This document shows, in pieces, positions 24,958 to 33,633 of a stretch of DNA of 44,589 nucleotides. The stretch covers positions 1 through 44,589 of the forward strand of contig NZ_LGXZ01000019.1 in assembly GCF_001238295.1 (NCBI RefSeq). The letters are read 5' to 3'. The translations under genes were made by a program, and so were the position numbers. The stretch is from Ruegeria sp. 6PALISEP08 (lineage in GTDB: Bacteria > Pseudomonadota > Alphaproteobacteria > Rhodobacterales > Rhodobacteraceae). Within the stretch, counting starts at the first letter, position 1. Each line of letters opens with the position of its first letter. Below the pieces are notes generated by a model that ran no database searches, was not told where the DNA came from, and saw only the letters and a list, made by a program, of their open reading frames with translations.

Positions 24958-25692
24958 ATGGCGAAGAAAGCAGCCCGCACATCAGGCGGTAAGAAAAAAA
25001 AGGCATCCAGGAAGAAAACACCAGTGGCGCAGCAGATTCGTCGTTGGATGACACTCGCCGTTCTTGCGGTTGTGGGGGTCGTTCTGGCGCTGGTCTTGCT
25101 CTACTCGGTTGTGAACCCCCCGGTAACCCACACGATCTGGTCGGAATGGCGGCGGTTGGGCAAGGTTGAACGCGAGTGGGTCCAGATTGAAGACATCTCT
25201 CCAATTATGGCGCGATCAGTGGTCGCTGCGGAAGATGCGAATTTCTGTCTACACTGGGGCTTCGATGTCGAGGCCATCCGTGACGCGCTTGAGGGCGGCG
25301 GCAATCGTGGTGCATCGACCATCACGCAACAGGTGGTGAAAAACGTGTTCCTGTGGCAGGGGCGCAGTTGGGTCAGAAAAGCGATGGAAACCTCGATCAC
25401 CCCGGTGGTTGAGATTTTCTGGAGCAAGCAGCGCATTCTTGAGGTCTATCTGAACGTTGCAGAAACCGGGAATGGCGTGTTTGGCGTCGAGGCCGCGGCG
25501 CAGCGTTACTTCAACAGAAGTGCTGCGCAGTTGACCTCGGTTCAGGCGGCGCGGATTGCTGCCATTCTGCCATCTCCGCGCAATCGTTCGGTCACGGATC
25601 CAAGCGTGCGCACGCGCAGGCGTGCGGCTGCGATTCTGGATGGGGCGGCCACCATCCGCGCAGATGGTCGCGCAAATTGTTTCGAGGATTGA
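24958..25692 (+). CDS. mtgA: Monofunctional biosynthetic peptidoglycan transglycosylase
   Basis: This 244-aa enzyme polymerises lipid II into glycan strands at the outer face of the inner membrane. After a Lys-rich cytoplasmic N-terminus (1-27) comes one membrane anchor (about 30-52). The GT51 domain shows its motifs: AAEDANFCLHWGFD with the catalytic glutamate, RGASTITQQVVKN, and KQRILEVYLNVAETG. There is no transpeptidase domain, so it is MtgA rather than a class A PBP. The FzlA-like GST gene follows in the same direction. Confidence 0.95.
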   Translation: MAKKAARTSGGKKKKASRKKTPVAQQIRRWMTLAVLAVVGVVLALVLLYSVVNPPVTHTIWSEWRRLGKVEREWVQIEDISPIMARSVVAAEDANFCLHWGFDVEAIRDALEGGGNRGASTITQQVVKNVFLWQGRSWVRKAMETSITPVVEIFWSKQRILEVYLNVAETGNGVFGVEAAAQRYFNRSAAQLTSVQAARIAAILPSPRNRSVTDPSVRTRRRAAAILDGAATIRADGRANCFED

Positions 25693-25750
25693 AACCCGTC
25701 GCCCTCAAGGGCTAAATCAGTCGGGTACTCACTGGTTCGATTGGAAGCCC

Positions 25751-26416
25751 ATGGCGCGTCTGTTTCACGTTCCCCTCTCACCGTATTGCCGCAAGGTCCG
25801 TTTGTCTCTGGGAGAGAAGAAGATCGAGGTTGAATTGGTCGAGGAGCGATACTGGGAACAGGATCCGGACTTTCTGCGCCGCAACCCGGCGGGTAAAGTG
25901 CCGGTGCTGCGTCTGGATGGGCAAATCATGTCGGAAAGCGCAGCAATCTGCGAGTACATCGAGGAAACCCGTCCTGAACCGCCTTTGATGCCGAAAAACC
26001 CCGAAGCCCGCTTTGAAGTCCGGCGGCTTGTGGGCTGGTTTGATGACAAGTTCCATCACGAGGTCACATCGAAGCTGCTGTATGAGCGGGTGAACAAGAA
26101 GGTGATGGGACAAGGATACCCGGACAGCAAGAATGTCAAACAGGGTGCCAAGGCGATCAAGTATCATCTGGATTACATGGCGTGGCTGCTAGATCACCGT
26201 CGTTGGCTGGCCGGGGATCAGATGACATTGGCTGATTTCGCGGCGGCGGCGCATTTGTCGTCGCTGGATTATATTTCGGATGTGGATTGGAATCGCAGTC
26301 ACGTGGTCAAGGACTGGTACGCGAAGATCAAATCGCGCCCGGCGTTTCGGTCGATTCTAGCGGATCAAGTGCCAGGGTTTCGACCACCGGCTCATTACGC
26401 CGATCTGGATTTCTGA
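25751..26416 (+). CDS. fzlA: Glutathione S-transferase family protein, FzlA-like
   Basis: This 221-aa protein has the GST N-terminal thioredoxin fold ([17 protein letters not shown], then [12 protein letters not shown] and [11 protein letters not shown]) and an all-helical C-terminal domain ([21 protein letters not shown] in part). The C-terminal tail ending in [10 protein letters not shown] resembles what I recall of FzlA, the alphaproteobacterial GST homologue that binds FtsZ and helps activate septal wall synthesis. Its place beside mtgA fits a cell-division role. A plain GST is the alternative; the FzlA call rests mainly on the tail. The ATG at 25751 has GGAAG just upstream, and the frame's extension into mtgA is rejected. 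Confidence 0.7.
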   Translation: MARLFHVPLSPYCRKVRLSLGEKKIEVELVEERYWEQDPDFLRRNPAGKVPVLRLDGQIMSESAAICEYIEETRPEPPLMPKNPEARFEVRRLVGWFDDKFHHEVTSKLLYERVNKKVMGQGYPDSKNVKQGAKAIKYHLDYMAWLLDHRRWLAGDQMTLADFAAAAHLSSLDYISDVDWNRSHVVKDWYAKIKSRPAFRSILADQVPGFRPPAHYADLDF

Positions 26417-26428
26417 TAGGGTGCAACT

Positions 26429-26496
26429 GGGGGGCTTTCTGCCCCCCATCGCGCCAGTGCGCGATTCCCCCCGAGGATACTTTTGGCCAGATGAAG
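26429..26496 (+). repeat. Rhodobacterales-type hairpin repeat, copy 2, supplying the queG start codon
   Basis: GGGGGGC (26429-26435) pairs with GCCCCCC (26441-26447). A second stem, ATCGCG/CGCGAT (26448-26453 with 26460-26465), follows. The same CCCCCGAG, AT-rich stretch and GGCCAGATGAAG tail as in copy 1 (7757-7786) ends at 26496. The ATG inside this tail (26491) is the start codon of queG, so the repeat forms the whole 5' leader of that gene. Confidence 0.8.
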
Positions 26497-27528
26497 AGCG
26501 GACCGGATCTTAAGGAAAAGTTGGTGCTACAGGCTCTGGCAGAGGGGTTTGTGGCCTGTCGTGTGTGTCGTCCGTGGGATGTTCCACAAGTGCCCGAGCG
26601 CCTGGGGGCGTTTTTGGATGCTGGATATCATGGGCAGATGGGGTGGATGGCCGAGCGCGTGCAGTGGCGCGCTGATCCGGCTGCCCTATGGCCCGAGGCG
26701 CGGTCAGTGATCATGTTGGCCGAAAGTTACACGCCAGAGCATGATCCGACAGGGGTTCTGAATCACCCGGACCGGGGTGCGATTTCGGTTTATGCGCAAA
26801 ACAAGGATTACCATGATCTGGTCAAGAAACGGCTCAAGCGATTGGCGCGGTGGCTGATTTCTGAATCCGGGGGTGAGGTGAAGGTTTTTGTCGACACCGC
26901 GCCGGTTCCGGAAAAGGCTTTGGGGCACGCGGCAGGTCTTGGATGGCAGGGTAAACACACCAACCTTGTGAGTCGGGAATGGGGAAATTGGGCTTTTATA
27001 GGCTCTGTTTTTACAACAATTGAGCTACCGTCGGACGAGCCGGAAGTAGACCACTGTGGCTCGTGTCGCGCTTGCTTGGACAGCTGCCCAACCGATGCAT
27101 TTCCAGCCCCGTATCAATTGGATGCGCGGCGGTGCATATCGTATCTGACCATTGAACATAAAGGCCCGGTGGAGACTGACCTGCGCGAGAAGTTGGGCAA
27201 CCGGATCTATGGTTGCGATGATTGCTTGGCGGCTTGTCCCTGGAACAAGTTTGCCGTTGCCGCAAGTGACATACGTTATGCCGCCCGGGACGATCTGAAA
27301 GCGCCTGCCCTGGCCGAATTGGCCGCGCTGGATGATGCGGGTTTTCGCGCGAAGTTTTCAGGTTCCCCCATCAAACGCATCGGACGTGATCGATTCGTGC
27401 GGAATGTGCTTTATGCCATTGGTAACTCAGGGCAGCCGGGTTTGAGGTCTGTCGCTCAGGCGCTGACGGGAGACCCGGACCCTACCGTGGCCGATGCGGC
27501 GCGCTGGGCGGTGGAACAGCTGTCATAA
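26491..27528 (+). CDS. queG: tRNA epoxyqueuosine(34) reductase
   Basis: This 345-aa cobalamin and double [4Fe-4S] enzyme performs the last step of queuosine synthesis, reducing epoxyqueuosine to queuosine in the wobble position of tRNAs with GUN anticodons. The ferredoxin-like cluster motifs are [12 protein letters not shown] and [10 protein letters not shown], with a further Cys in [14 protein letters not shown] helical repeat tail (about 285-345) ends the chain. The start is the ATG at 26491 within repeat copy 2; GAGGA about 13 nt upstream is the only ribosome-site-like sequence. The frame opens at 26287 but that part overlaps the GST gene. Confidence 0.94.
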   Translation: MKSGPDLKEKLVLQALAEGFVACRVCRPWDVPQVPERLGAFLDAGYHGQMGWMAERVQWRADPAALWPEARSVIMLAESYTPEHDPTGVLNHPDRGAISVYAQNKDYHDLVKKRLKRLARWLISESGGEVKVFVDTAPVPEKALGHAAGLGWQGKHTNLVSREWGNWAFIGSVFTTIELPSDEPEVDHCGSCRACLDSCPTDAFPAPYQLDARRCISYLTIEHKGPVETDLREKLGNRIYGCDDCLAACPWNKFAVAASDIRYAARDDLKAPALAELAALDDAGFRAKFSGSPIKRIGRDRFVRNVLYAIGNSGQPGLRSVAQALTGDPDPTVADAARWAVEQLS

Positions 27529-27600
27529 ATGCCGCAAACAGGCTGGACGCGTCGCGCATAACCGCTACACCCATTCGCAGCGAACAGTAAGGAGGACCCG

Positions 27601-29604
27601 ATGACGCTGTCTTTGGGGGTGGATACAGGCGGGACCTATACCGACGCGGTGTTGATCCGGGATGAGAAAGAGGTGATTGCCTCGGCCAAGTCTCTGACCA
27701 CACGCGCGGATTTGGCAATTGGCGTGGGAAATGCGATTTCGTCTGTGCTGGAAGAGGCGCAGGTTGCACCGGATCAGATCGCTATGGCGTCATTGTCCAC
27801 TACACTGGCCACAAATGCCCTGGTCGAGGGGCAGGGTGGGCGCGTGGCTCTGATCTATATCGGGTTCAAGGACAGCGATCTGCAAAAGCATGGCTTGAAG
27901 GACGCACTAAAGGACGATCCGGCCCTTGTGATCGCGGGTGGTCACACACATTCCGGAGGCGAGGCCGCGCCACTGGAGGTCGCCGTTCTGGAGGCGTTTT
28001 TAGACACTCATAAAGGGATTTCGGGCTTTGCCATTGCGGCTCAGTTCGCGACCCGTAATCCGGCGCATGAGCTGGAGGCGGCGCGGATCGTATCGGAAAA
28101 GACCGGCGCGCCGGTGACATGCTCGCACCACCTGTCGGCCAAGTTGAACGGTCCGAAACGTGCTGTGACGGCTGTTCTAAATGCGCGGCTGATCGGCATG
28201 ATCGACCGTCTGATCGGGCGGGCGCAAGATCAATTGCGTGCCTTGGGGATCTCGGCCCCGATGATGGTGGTGCGCGGCGATGGCGCATTGATGAGCGCCG
28301 AGCAGGCGCGAGAACGTCCGATTGAGACGATCCTCAGTGGACCGGCGGCCTCGATTGTGGGCGCGCGCTGGCTGACCGGGGCCGACAATGCGCTGGTGTC
28401 CGACATTGGGGGAACCACAACCGATGTGGCGCTGATCCGGGACGGCAAGCCCGCAATTGACCCGGCCGGTGCGCAGGTTGGTGGGTTTCGAACCATGGTC
28501 GAGGCTGTGGCGATGCGCACCCATGGTCTGGGCGGCGACAGCCAGGTTCATGTGGTGGCTGAGGGGTTGCAGGGCGGTGTGTTTCTGGGGCCACGGCGTG
28601 TTCTGCCCGTGTCTTTGATCGCAGCAGAAGCCCCTGAGGTTGTTCACGCCATTCTGGACGAACAATTGCGAGCCACAACAGTGGGCGAGCACGACACCCG
28701 AATTGTGCGCCGAGTCCCCAACATCCATGCCGATGGTATCGGCGCGCGGGAAGAGATTCTGTTGGAGCGTCTGGGCGATCAGGTTCTGCCTCTTGGCGCA
28801 TTGTTGCGGTCTCGGATGGAGAATGGCGCACTGAACCGCTTGGTCGATCGCGGGATCGTTCAGGTCTCGGGCGTGACGCCATCGGATGCGAGTCATGTGT
28901 TAGGGCGGGTCGATGCTTGGGACGCCGAGGCGGCGCGCAAGGCCTTGGAACTGGTGGCGCGTAAACGGGTCGGCTCCGGGGACATGCTGGCAAATTCGCC
29001 AGAAGCATTGGCGCAGATGATCGTGGATCAATTGACGGAACAGACCAGTTTGACCTTGTTAGAGGCTGCTTTTGACGAAGAACAAGAGGGGTTTGGCCTG
29101 CCGCCACATGACTTGGCGCGCCATGTGCTGACCCAACGCGGACTGGCTCAGCATCGTGGTTTGCTGTCGCTGAGTGCTGCTTTGAATGTAGATGTGGTCG
29201 GTCTTGGGGCGTCAGCCCCCAGCTATTACCCTGCAGTTGGTGAGCGCTTGCATTGTCGCATGATCCTGCCGGAACACGCGGGTGTGGCCAATGCAATCGG
29301 AGCTGTTGTTGGCCGGCTGACCATGCGGCGTTCGGGGACTGTCACATCTCCGTCTGAGGGTCGGTATCGTGTGCATCTGGGGGACGGACCGCAGGATTTC
29401 GCGGCGTCTGAGGAGGCCCTGGATTTGTTAGAGCGTGTTCTCAGATCCGAGGCTGAGGGCGCGGTAAGAGAAGCTGGCGCGGAAGATATCAGGGTGATCG
29501 TTGAGCGTGATATCAAAACGGCGCGGGTCGAGGCCAAGGATGTTTTTGTCGAGGCCATGATTACGGTCGAGGCAAGCGGGCGACCGCGGGTGGCGGCAGG
29601 CTAG
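27601..29604 (+). CDS. Hydantoinase/oxoprolinase family protein (HyuA-like), stand-alone
   Basis: This 667-aa protein has the N-terminal Hydant_A_N domain (GVDTGGTYTDAVL at about 6-18) and the ATP-binding hydantoinase A core (SGPAASIVGARWL, then SDIGGTTTDVALI). Family members hydrolyse cyclic amides such as 5-oxoproline or hydantoins, or carboxylate acetone/acetophenone, using ATP, usually with a HyuB partner subunit. No hyuB lies next to it here, so substrate and partner are open. TAAGGAGG precedes the ATG. A hairpin follows the stop. Confidence 0.85.
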   Translation: MTLSLGVDTGGTYTDAVLIRDEKEVIASAKSLTTRADLAIGVGNAISSVLEEAQVAPDQIAMASLSTTLATNALVEGQGGRVALIYIGFKDSDLQKHGLKDALKDDPALVIAGGHTHSGGEAAPLEVAVLEAFLDTHKGISGFAIAAQFATRNPAHELEAARIVSEKTGAPVTCSHHLSAKLNGPKRAVTAVLNARLIGMIDRLIGRAQDQLRALGISAPMMVVRGDGALMSAEQARERPIETILSGPAASIVGARWLTGADNALVSDIGGTTTDVALIRDGKPAIDPAGAQVGGFRTMVEAVAMRTHGLGGDSQVHVVAEGLQGGVFLGPRRVLPVSLIAAEAPEVVHAILDEQLRATTVGEHDTRIVRRVPNIHADGIGAREEILLERLGDQVLPLGALLRSRMENGALNRLVDRGIVQVSGVTPSDASHVLGRVDAWDAEAARKALELVARKRVGSGDMLANSPEALAQMIVDQLTEQTSLTLLEAAFDEEQEGFGLPPHDLARHVLTQRGLAQHRGLLSLSAALNVDVVGLGASAPSYYPAVGERLHCRMILPEHAGVANAIGAVVGRLTMRRSGTVTSPSEGRYRVHLGDGPQDFAASEEALDLLERVLRSEAEGAVREAGAEDIRVIVERDIKTARVEAKDVFVEAMITVEASGRPRVAAG

Positions 29605-29628
29605 CCCCTCTGAAATGTTCAGAGGGGC
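29604..29628. terminator. Hairpin between convergent hyuA-like gene and msrA
   Basis: GCCCCTCTGA (29604-29613) and TCAGAGGGGC (29619-29628) form a perfect 10-bp stem with a 5-nt loop right at the stop codon. Neither side carries a T-run. It may work as a bidirectional block between the convergent genes. Confidence 0.5.
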
Positions 29629-29643
29629 CGGGTAGGTGGTGCA

Positions 29644-30156
29644 TTACTCTGCGGCGCTGGCACGCTTGGGCAGGACCCAATCTTGGCGCGGGAAATGACA
29701 GGTATAGCCGTTCGGGATGCGCTCCAGATAATCCTGATGCTCTGGCTCTGCCTCCCAGAAATCTCCGACGGGTTCGACTTCGGTTACGACTTTGCCGGGC
29801 CACAATCCGCTGGCGTTCACATCGGCAATGGTATCGACAGCGACCTGTTTTTGCGTGTCGTCCACGTAATAGATCGCGGATCGATAACTCATGCCGCGGT
29901 CATTGCCCTGACGGTTCACTGTTGTTGGGTCATGGATCTGGAAGAAGAACTCCAGCAGGTCGCGATAGCTGGTTTGCGACGGATCGAACCAGATCTCAAT
30001 CCCTTCGGCGTGGGTGCCGTGGTTGCGATAGGTCGCGTTGGGCACATCGCCACCGGTGTAGCCGACACGGGTGCGTGAAACGCCCGGTAGTTTGCGGATC
30101 AGGTCCTGCATCCCCCAAAAGCAGCCTCCGGCCAGTACAGCGCGTTGTTCGGTCAT
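29644..30156 (-). CDS. msrA: Peptide methionine-S-sulfoxide reductase MsrA
   Basis: This 170-aa enzyme reduces the S-epimer of methionine sulfoxide in proteins. The catalytic motif GCFWG has its cysteine at residue 12, and the conserved GYTGG and [11 protein letters not shown] segments follow. There is no signal peptide, so it acts in the cytoplasm. It is translationally coupled to msrB: the msrB stop and the msrA ATG share one base (TGATG), and a GGAGGA within msrB is the ribosome site. Confidence 0.96.
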   Translation of the reverse strand: MTEQRAVLAGGCFWGMQDLIRKLPGVSRTRVGYTGGDVPNATYRNHGTHAEGIEIWFDPSQTSYRDLLEFFFQIHDPTTVNRQGNDRGMSYRSAIYYVDDTQKQVAVDTIADVNASGLWPGKVVTEVEPVGDFWEAEPEHQDYLERIPNGYTCHFPRQDWVLPKRASAAE

Positions 30157-30602
30157 CAGATGTCCTCCACATGAATCAAATATTCGCCATAGCCTTCTGC
30201 TTCCATCTCGTCTCGATGGATGAATCTGAGCGAGGCTGAGTTGATGCAGTAGCGCAGTCCGCCATGTTCACGTGGGCCGTCGGGGAAGACATGTCCCAGA
30301 TGGCTGTCGCCGTGTTTCGAGCGAACCTCGGTCCGGATCATACCATGCGTTGTATCACGAAACTCTTCCACATGCTCATGGATGATCGGTTTGGTGAAAC
30401 TGGGCCAGCCGCAACCGGACTCGTACTTGTGGGCCGAGGCAAAAAGCGGCTCACCTGATACGATATCCACGTAGATGCCTGGTTCCTTGTTATTCAGATA
30501 TTTCCCGGTGCCCGGACGTTCGGTACCACTGCGTTGCGTGACGTGAAACTCTTCGGGCGAAAGCGCAGCGATGGCCGTGGGGTCTTTGGTAAAGCGTGTC
30601 AT
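30156..30602 (-). CDS. msrB: Peptide methionine-R-sulfoxide reductase MsrB
   Basis: This 148-aa enzyme reduces the R-epimer of methionine sulfoxide. The catalytic cysteine is Cys119 in [11 protein letters not shown], and Cys64 (SGCGWPSF) is the likely resolving residue. The CxxC pairs that bind structural zinc in many MsrB proteins are absent (VSGEPLF at that place), so this is the zinc-free form. The ATG at 30602 is preceded by GGAGG, which fixes the start; the frame's longer version to 30689 has no such site. It is the first gene of msrB-msrA, divergent from the glutathione peroxidase. Confidence 0.95.
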   Translation of the reverse strand: MTRFTKDPTAIAALSPEEFHVTQRSGTERPGTGKYLNNKEPGIYVDIVSGEPLFASAHKYESGCGWPSFTKPIIHEHVEEFRDTTHGMIRTEVRSKHGDSHLGHVFPDGPREHGGLRYCINSASLRFIHRDEMEAEGYGEYLIHVEDI

Positions 30603-30698
30603 GAATCCTCCGGCTGAATTTTTTGTTTGCGCCATTATCTGGGGGCTTAAGAGTGGAATGCAAAGTGATATTTCAAACCGCTCTCGCACTCGTGCAAG

Positions 30699-30728
30699 TG
30701 ATCTGATGAGTGCCGATCCGCGTATCAG
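30699..30728 (+). promoter_or_regulatory. Possible ECF-sigma-type promoter before the glutathione peroxidase gene
   Basis: TGATCT (30699-30704) and TATCAG (30723-30728) are 18 bp apart, recalling the TGATCC-N18 layout I remember for RpoE promoters of the singlet-oxygen response in Rhodobacter. The -10 part is a poor match. It lies about 20 bp before the start codon of the peroxidase gene. Confidence 0.22.
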
Positions 30729-30748
30729 ATTAAAAGGGAGAACAAGAC

Positions 30749-31270
30749 ATGATCAGATTGCTGCTTTTGACTGCCTTGGTTTTATTGGGTCGTGCCGTTC
30801 AAGCCGCGCCGCTGACCGGTGAGTTCAACTCGATCGACGGGGGCACATTGGCCATCGAAGATTGGCACGGCCAGCCTGTACTGGTGGTCAACACCGCGTC
30901 ACATTGTGGATTCACCGGGCAATATGCGGCTCTGCAAAAGGTGCATGAGACCTATTCCGGCAAAGGTCTGGTCGTTCTTGCGGTGCCGTCGGATTCATTC
31001 AATCAGGAGCTGGAATCGGCAGATGAGGTTAAACAGTTTTGTGAGATGAACTATGGGCTGACCCTGCCGATGACGGACATCACTCCGGTGAAAGGCGCAG
31101 ACGCCCATCCGTTCTACAAAGCCGTTGCCGCCCGGACCGGTTTCACGCCCAAATGGAACTTCAACAAGATCCTGATCGATTCTGAAGGGGAAGTGGTTGC
31201 GACCTATGGGTCGAACGCCAAACCCGATTCCCGTAAACTGTTGTCTCAGGTCGAGGCCTTGCTGCCCTGA
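30749..31270 (+). CDS. Exported glutathione peroxidase
   Basis: This 173-aa protein has an N-terminal signal peptide ([19 protein letters not shown], likely cut after about residue 19) and a thioredoxin-fold glutathione peroxidase domain. The peroxidatic cysteine is Cys53 in [12 protein letters not shown], in the position of selenocysteine in animal enzymes. WNFNKILID supplies the active-site Trp and Asn. It should reduce peroxides in the periplasm, probably with thioredoxin-like partners since glutathione is scarce there. Ribosome site GGGAG. It lies divergent from msrBA, and its end overlaps the convergent EamA gene by 25 bp. Confidence 0.9.
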   Translation: MIRLLLLTALVLLGRAVQAAPLTGEFNSIDGGTLAIEDWHGQPVLVVNTASHCGFTGQYAALQKVHETYSGKGLVVLAVPSDSFNQELESADEVKQFCEMNYGLTLPMTDITPVKGADAHPFYKAVAARTGFTPKWNFNKILIDSEGEVVATYGSNAKPDSRKLLSQVEALLP

Positions 31271-32133
31271 GCGCCCTGTCGTGAAATCTGAACCGCAAGA
31301 ATGCCAAGGGTCGTGACGGCAACGCCGACCGCGTCCATCGCACCCAGCTTTTCGCCCAGCAGGATCGCTGCGATCGTGACCCCGAATACAGGGTTCAAAA
31401 AGTGGAAAGTGGCGGCCCGAATGGCTCCGATCCGATCCAATAGTAGGAACCAGATCAATGTGGCCAGCAATCCGGGGAAAAGGGTTGTGTAGATGAACGC
31501 CAGCGCCAGCGGAAGTGTCGGGTGAATGTAGATGGTCTCAAAGATCGGAGCGGCCAGGAACAGCGCGGCTGAGCCTACCAGCATCTGCAAGCCAACGACC
31601 ATCATGAAATTCCCGCCTGACGTCGCGCCGCGAACCGCAAGCGTAGCAAAAGTCAAAGCAAGCGCCCCCGCACCGCATAGTGCAACCCCGAACATATCGA
31701 CGCCCGCGCTGATCCGGCTGCTCATAATAAGGGCGACTCCGGCGAAACCGGCGAACAGACCCAATACACCAAGCGGGCGCAGCTTATCCCCGAACATCAG
31801 CCAACCTGCCAGTGCCACCAACAAGGGCATAGTGGATGCGATAATGGCCGCGACCGAGGCCTCGACCGTTTGCATCGCGTAGAAGTTCAGGCCCAAATAC
31901 AGGGCATTTTGGCAGATTCCGAACAGGATCGTGGCACGCCATTGATTTCGGGTCAGGTTCCAACTTTGCCCCATCGCGCGGGCAATCATGACCCCCAGAA
32001 CACCGGAGATCAGAAACCGCAAGGCCAGCGAAAACAAAGGAGAGGCATCGGCCACGATGATCCGCGCCGATGTAAAGGCAGAGGACCAGATCAGGGCAAA
32101 TGTCAGCCCCATGGCTATGGCGCGCAGATCCAT
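31246..32133 (-). CDS. DMT-superfamily transporter with two EamA domains
   Basis: This 295-aa membrane protein has ten predicted helices arranged as two EamA repeats (LTFALIWSSAFTSARI near the start; the second half begins about residue 150). Such proteins usually export amino acids or other metabolites across the inner membrane; the substrate cannot be read from the sequence. The ATG at 32133 has AGGGGG upstream. It converges on and overlaps the glutathione peroxidase gene. Confidence 0.88.
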   Translation of the reverse strand: MDLRAIAMGLTFALIWSSAFTSARIIVADASPLFSLALRFLISGVLGVMIARAMGQSWNLTRNQWRATILFGICQNALYLGLNFYAMQTVEASVAAIIASTMPLLVALAGWLMFGDKLRPLGVLGLFAGFAGVALIMSSRISAGVDMFGVALCGAGALALTFATLAVRGATSGGNFMMVVGLQMLVGSAALFLAAPIFETIYIHPTLPLALAFIYTTLFPGLLATLIWFLLLDRIGAIRAATFHFLNPVFGVTIAAILLGEKLGAMDAVGVAVTTLGILAVQISRQGAQGSKAST

Positions 32134-32309
32134 GGAGACCCCCTGTCAGTTTGCGCGGACTGTTCCCGATTTTCCGATGGGTCGCAAGCGCCGCGCGTCA
32201 AAAAAGAAACATCCGTGATGCAAGGAAAGGCGCCGGTATGTTTTTATTGATTGACTGACCAATTAAAGTTATCCGCTGTGCGATCTGACCAAACAAGGGA
32301 GGTTTGTCG

Positions 32310-33512
32310 GTGCTTCTGGAGTACATTCTATCTTTTGGCGTCCTGCTGGCATTAGGCCTGGTCGCTTTCTTCGTCGTGAAATGGTGGAACTTGCGCTGTG
32401 TTGGCGTGACACCGGTTCATCTATTCACGTTCATCGCGATCCTGTTCACATCCGGTCTGGATGTTGGCTTGATCATGTTCCCACTGACTGAATTCGGCGG
32501 CTATGCCGAGGATCCGGCCTATGCCTTTGCCAACCCGCTGGCGATCGAATTCGGGTTCTGGGGTTTCCTGATCTGGGCATTCTACTTCCTGACAGCCTTC
32601 TATTTCTGCGTCATCGAACCGCGCGTGAAGTTCTTTGAAATCCCGCTGGTCAAGCTGATCAACAACGTGGTCATCATCGGCACCTGCGCCTTCACCGCCA
32701 GCCTGTTCCTGATCTACCTGCCCGGTTACCTGCCTGAGGTCGGAGACGGGGAGTCCGTTGTAACCACCTTCTACATCATTGTTTTCGTTGTCATTCTGGC
32801 AGCAGCCTACTCGTCCACTGACTTGAAGTACGTGCGTATCCTGTCGGTTGGATCGACGTTCCTGTTCCTGGCATTGATCCTGGGCATGTGGGCCGCTGCA
32901 GGCATGGGCGTGACTGGCTTTGTGGAAACCGGCAGCAATATCGGGGCCTATTTCGCCAACCTGCACAAATTTGTCCTGCCGCTGACCGACTATCACGCAT
33001 TCTACCTGTTCTGGTGGTTTGCTTGGTCGATCATGATCGGCCAATTCACCTCGCGCTTCGTAGGCGGTTTGACCACGTGGCAGTTGCTGGCCGCGCTGCT
33101 GATCTTCCCGTCGATCCCGCTGGGGATCTGGTTCACCGTTCTTTATTATTACCATCTGAACGGCATCAGCACCGCAGGTATTACCAACATTGCCATGGTA
33201 ATCGTGGGCGTGACTTTTGTGATCAACTCGTTGGACTCGCTGATCCGTCTGTACACTGACAACCTGAACCTGACGGTCGAACGGTTTGGTAAGGCGGTGT
33301 ACGTGGCGGGCAATGTTGCAATGTTGTTCATGCTGACGCTGCTGTTCCAAAGCCAGTGGCTGCAGATCCAGTGGATCGGGGCCATTGTTGTCGGACTTTA
33401 TCTGGCCTGCGTGGTCTATATCCTGATCACCAAACGCAATGAGGTGCTGAGCATCGACTCCATGCCTGAAGGTCAGGATATGGATTTCCAAAAGATCGAA
33501 ACGGTTCACTGA
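32310..33512 (+). CDS. BCCT-like (betaine/choline/carnitine) transporter, short form
   Basis: This 400-aa protein is hydrophobic throughout, with about ten to twelve helices. The segment FYLFWWFAWSIMIGQF followed by TSRFVGG resembles the Trp-rich BCCT signature region where quaternary-amine substrates bind, and ends in the BCCT-like TTWQ. It is about 100 residues shorter than typical BCCT carriers and the N-terminal half is divergent, so substrate and even family membership carry some doubt. AAGGGAGG (32295-32302) fits the GTG at 32310 better than the TTG at 32304. The C-terminal tail is hydrophilic. Confidence 0.65.
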   Translation: MLLEYILSFGVLLALGLVAFFVVKWWNLRCVGVTPVHLFTFIAILFTSGLDVGLIMFPLTEFGGYAEDPAYAFANPLAIEFGFWGFLIWAFYFLTAFYFCVIEPRVKFFEIPLVKLINNVVIIGTCAFTASLFLIYLPGYLPEVGDGESVVTTFYIIVFVVILAAAYSSTDLKYVRILSVGSTFLFLALILGMWAAAGMGVTGFVETGSNIGAYFANLHKFVLPLTDYHAFYLFWWFAWSIMIGQFTSRFVGGLTTWQLLAALLIFPSIPLGIWFTVLYYYHLNGISTAGITNIAMVIVGVTFVINSLDSLIRLYTDNLNLTVERFGKAVYVAGNVAMLFMLTLLFQSQWLQIQWIGAIVVGLYLACVVYILITKRNEVLSIDSMPEGQDMDFQKIETVH

Positions 33513-33531
33513 TTTGACCGTTGAACAAAGT

Positions 33532-33559
33532 AAACGGGCGCCCATGCTGGTGCCCGTTT
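33532..33559 (+). terminator. Terminator-like hairpin after the BCCT-like gene
   Basis: AAACGGGCGCC (33532-33542) pairs with GGTGCCCGTTT (33549-33559), with one G-T wobble and a 6-nt loop, about 20 bp after the stop. Only a few T residues are at the end of the stem and no run follows. Confidence 0.5.
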
Positions 33560-33633
33560 AGTGACAAGGATGCCTTCCGACTCGGCCTTTCGGGTTTGCC
33601 TTTGGAACCTTGCTTGGCGCAGAGGAATGAGTG

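Noticed and set aside
28334..29296. 320-codon minus frame inside the hydantoinase-like gene
   Set aside because: Arg/Pro-rich shadow of a well-supported gene.
32421..33545. 374-codon minus frame opposite the BCCT-like gene
   Set aside because: Gln/Asp/His-rich composition typical of the antisense of a membrane protein gene.
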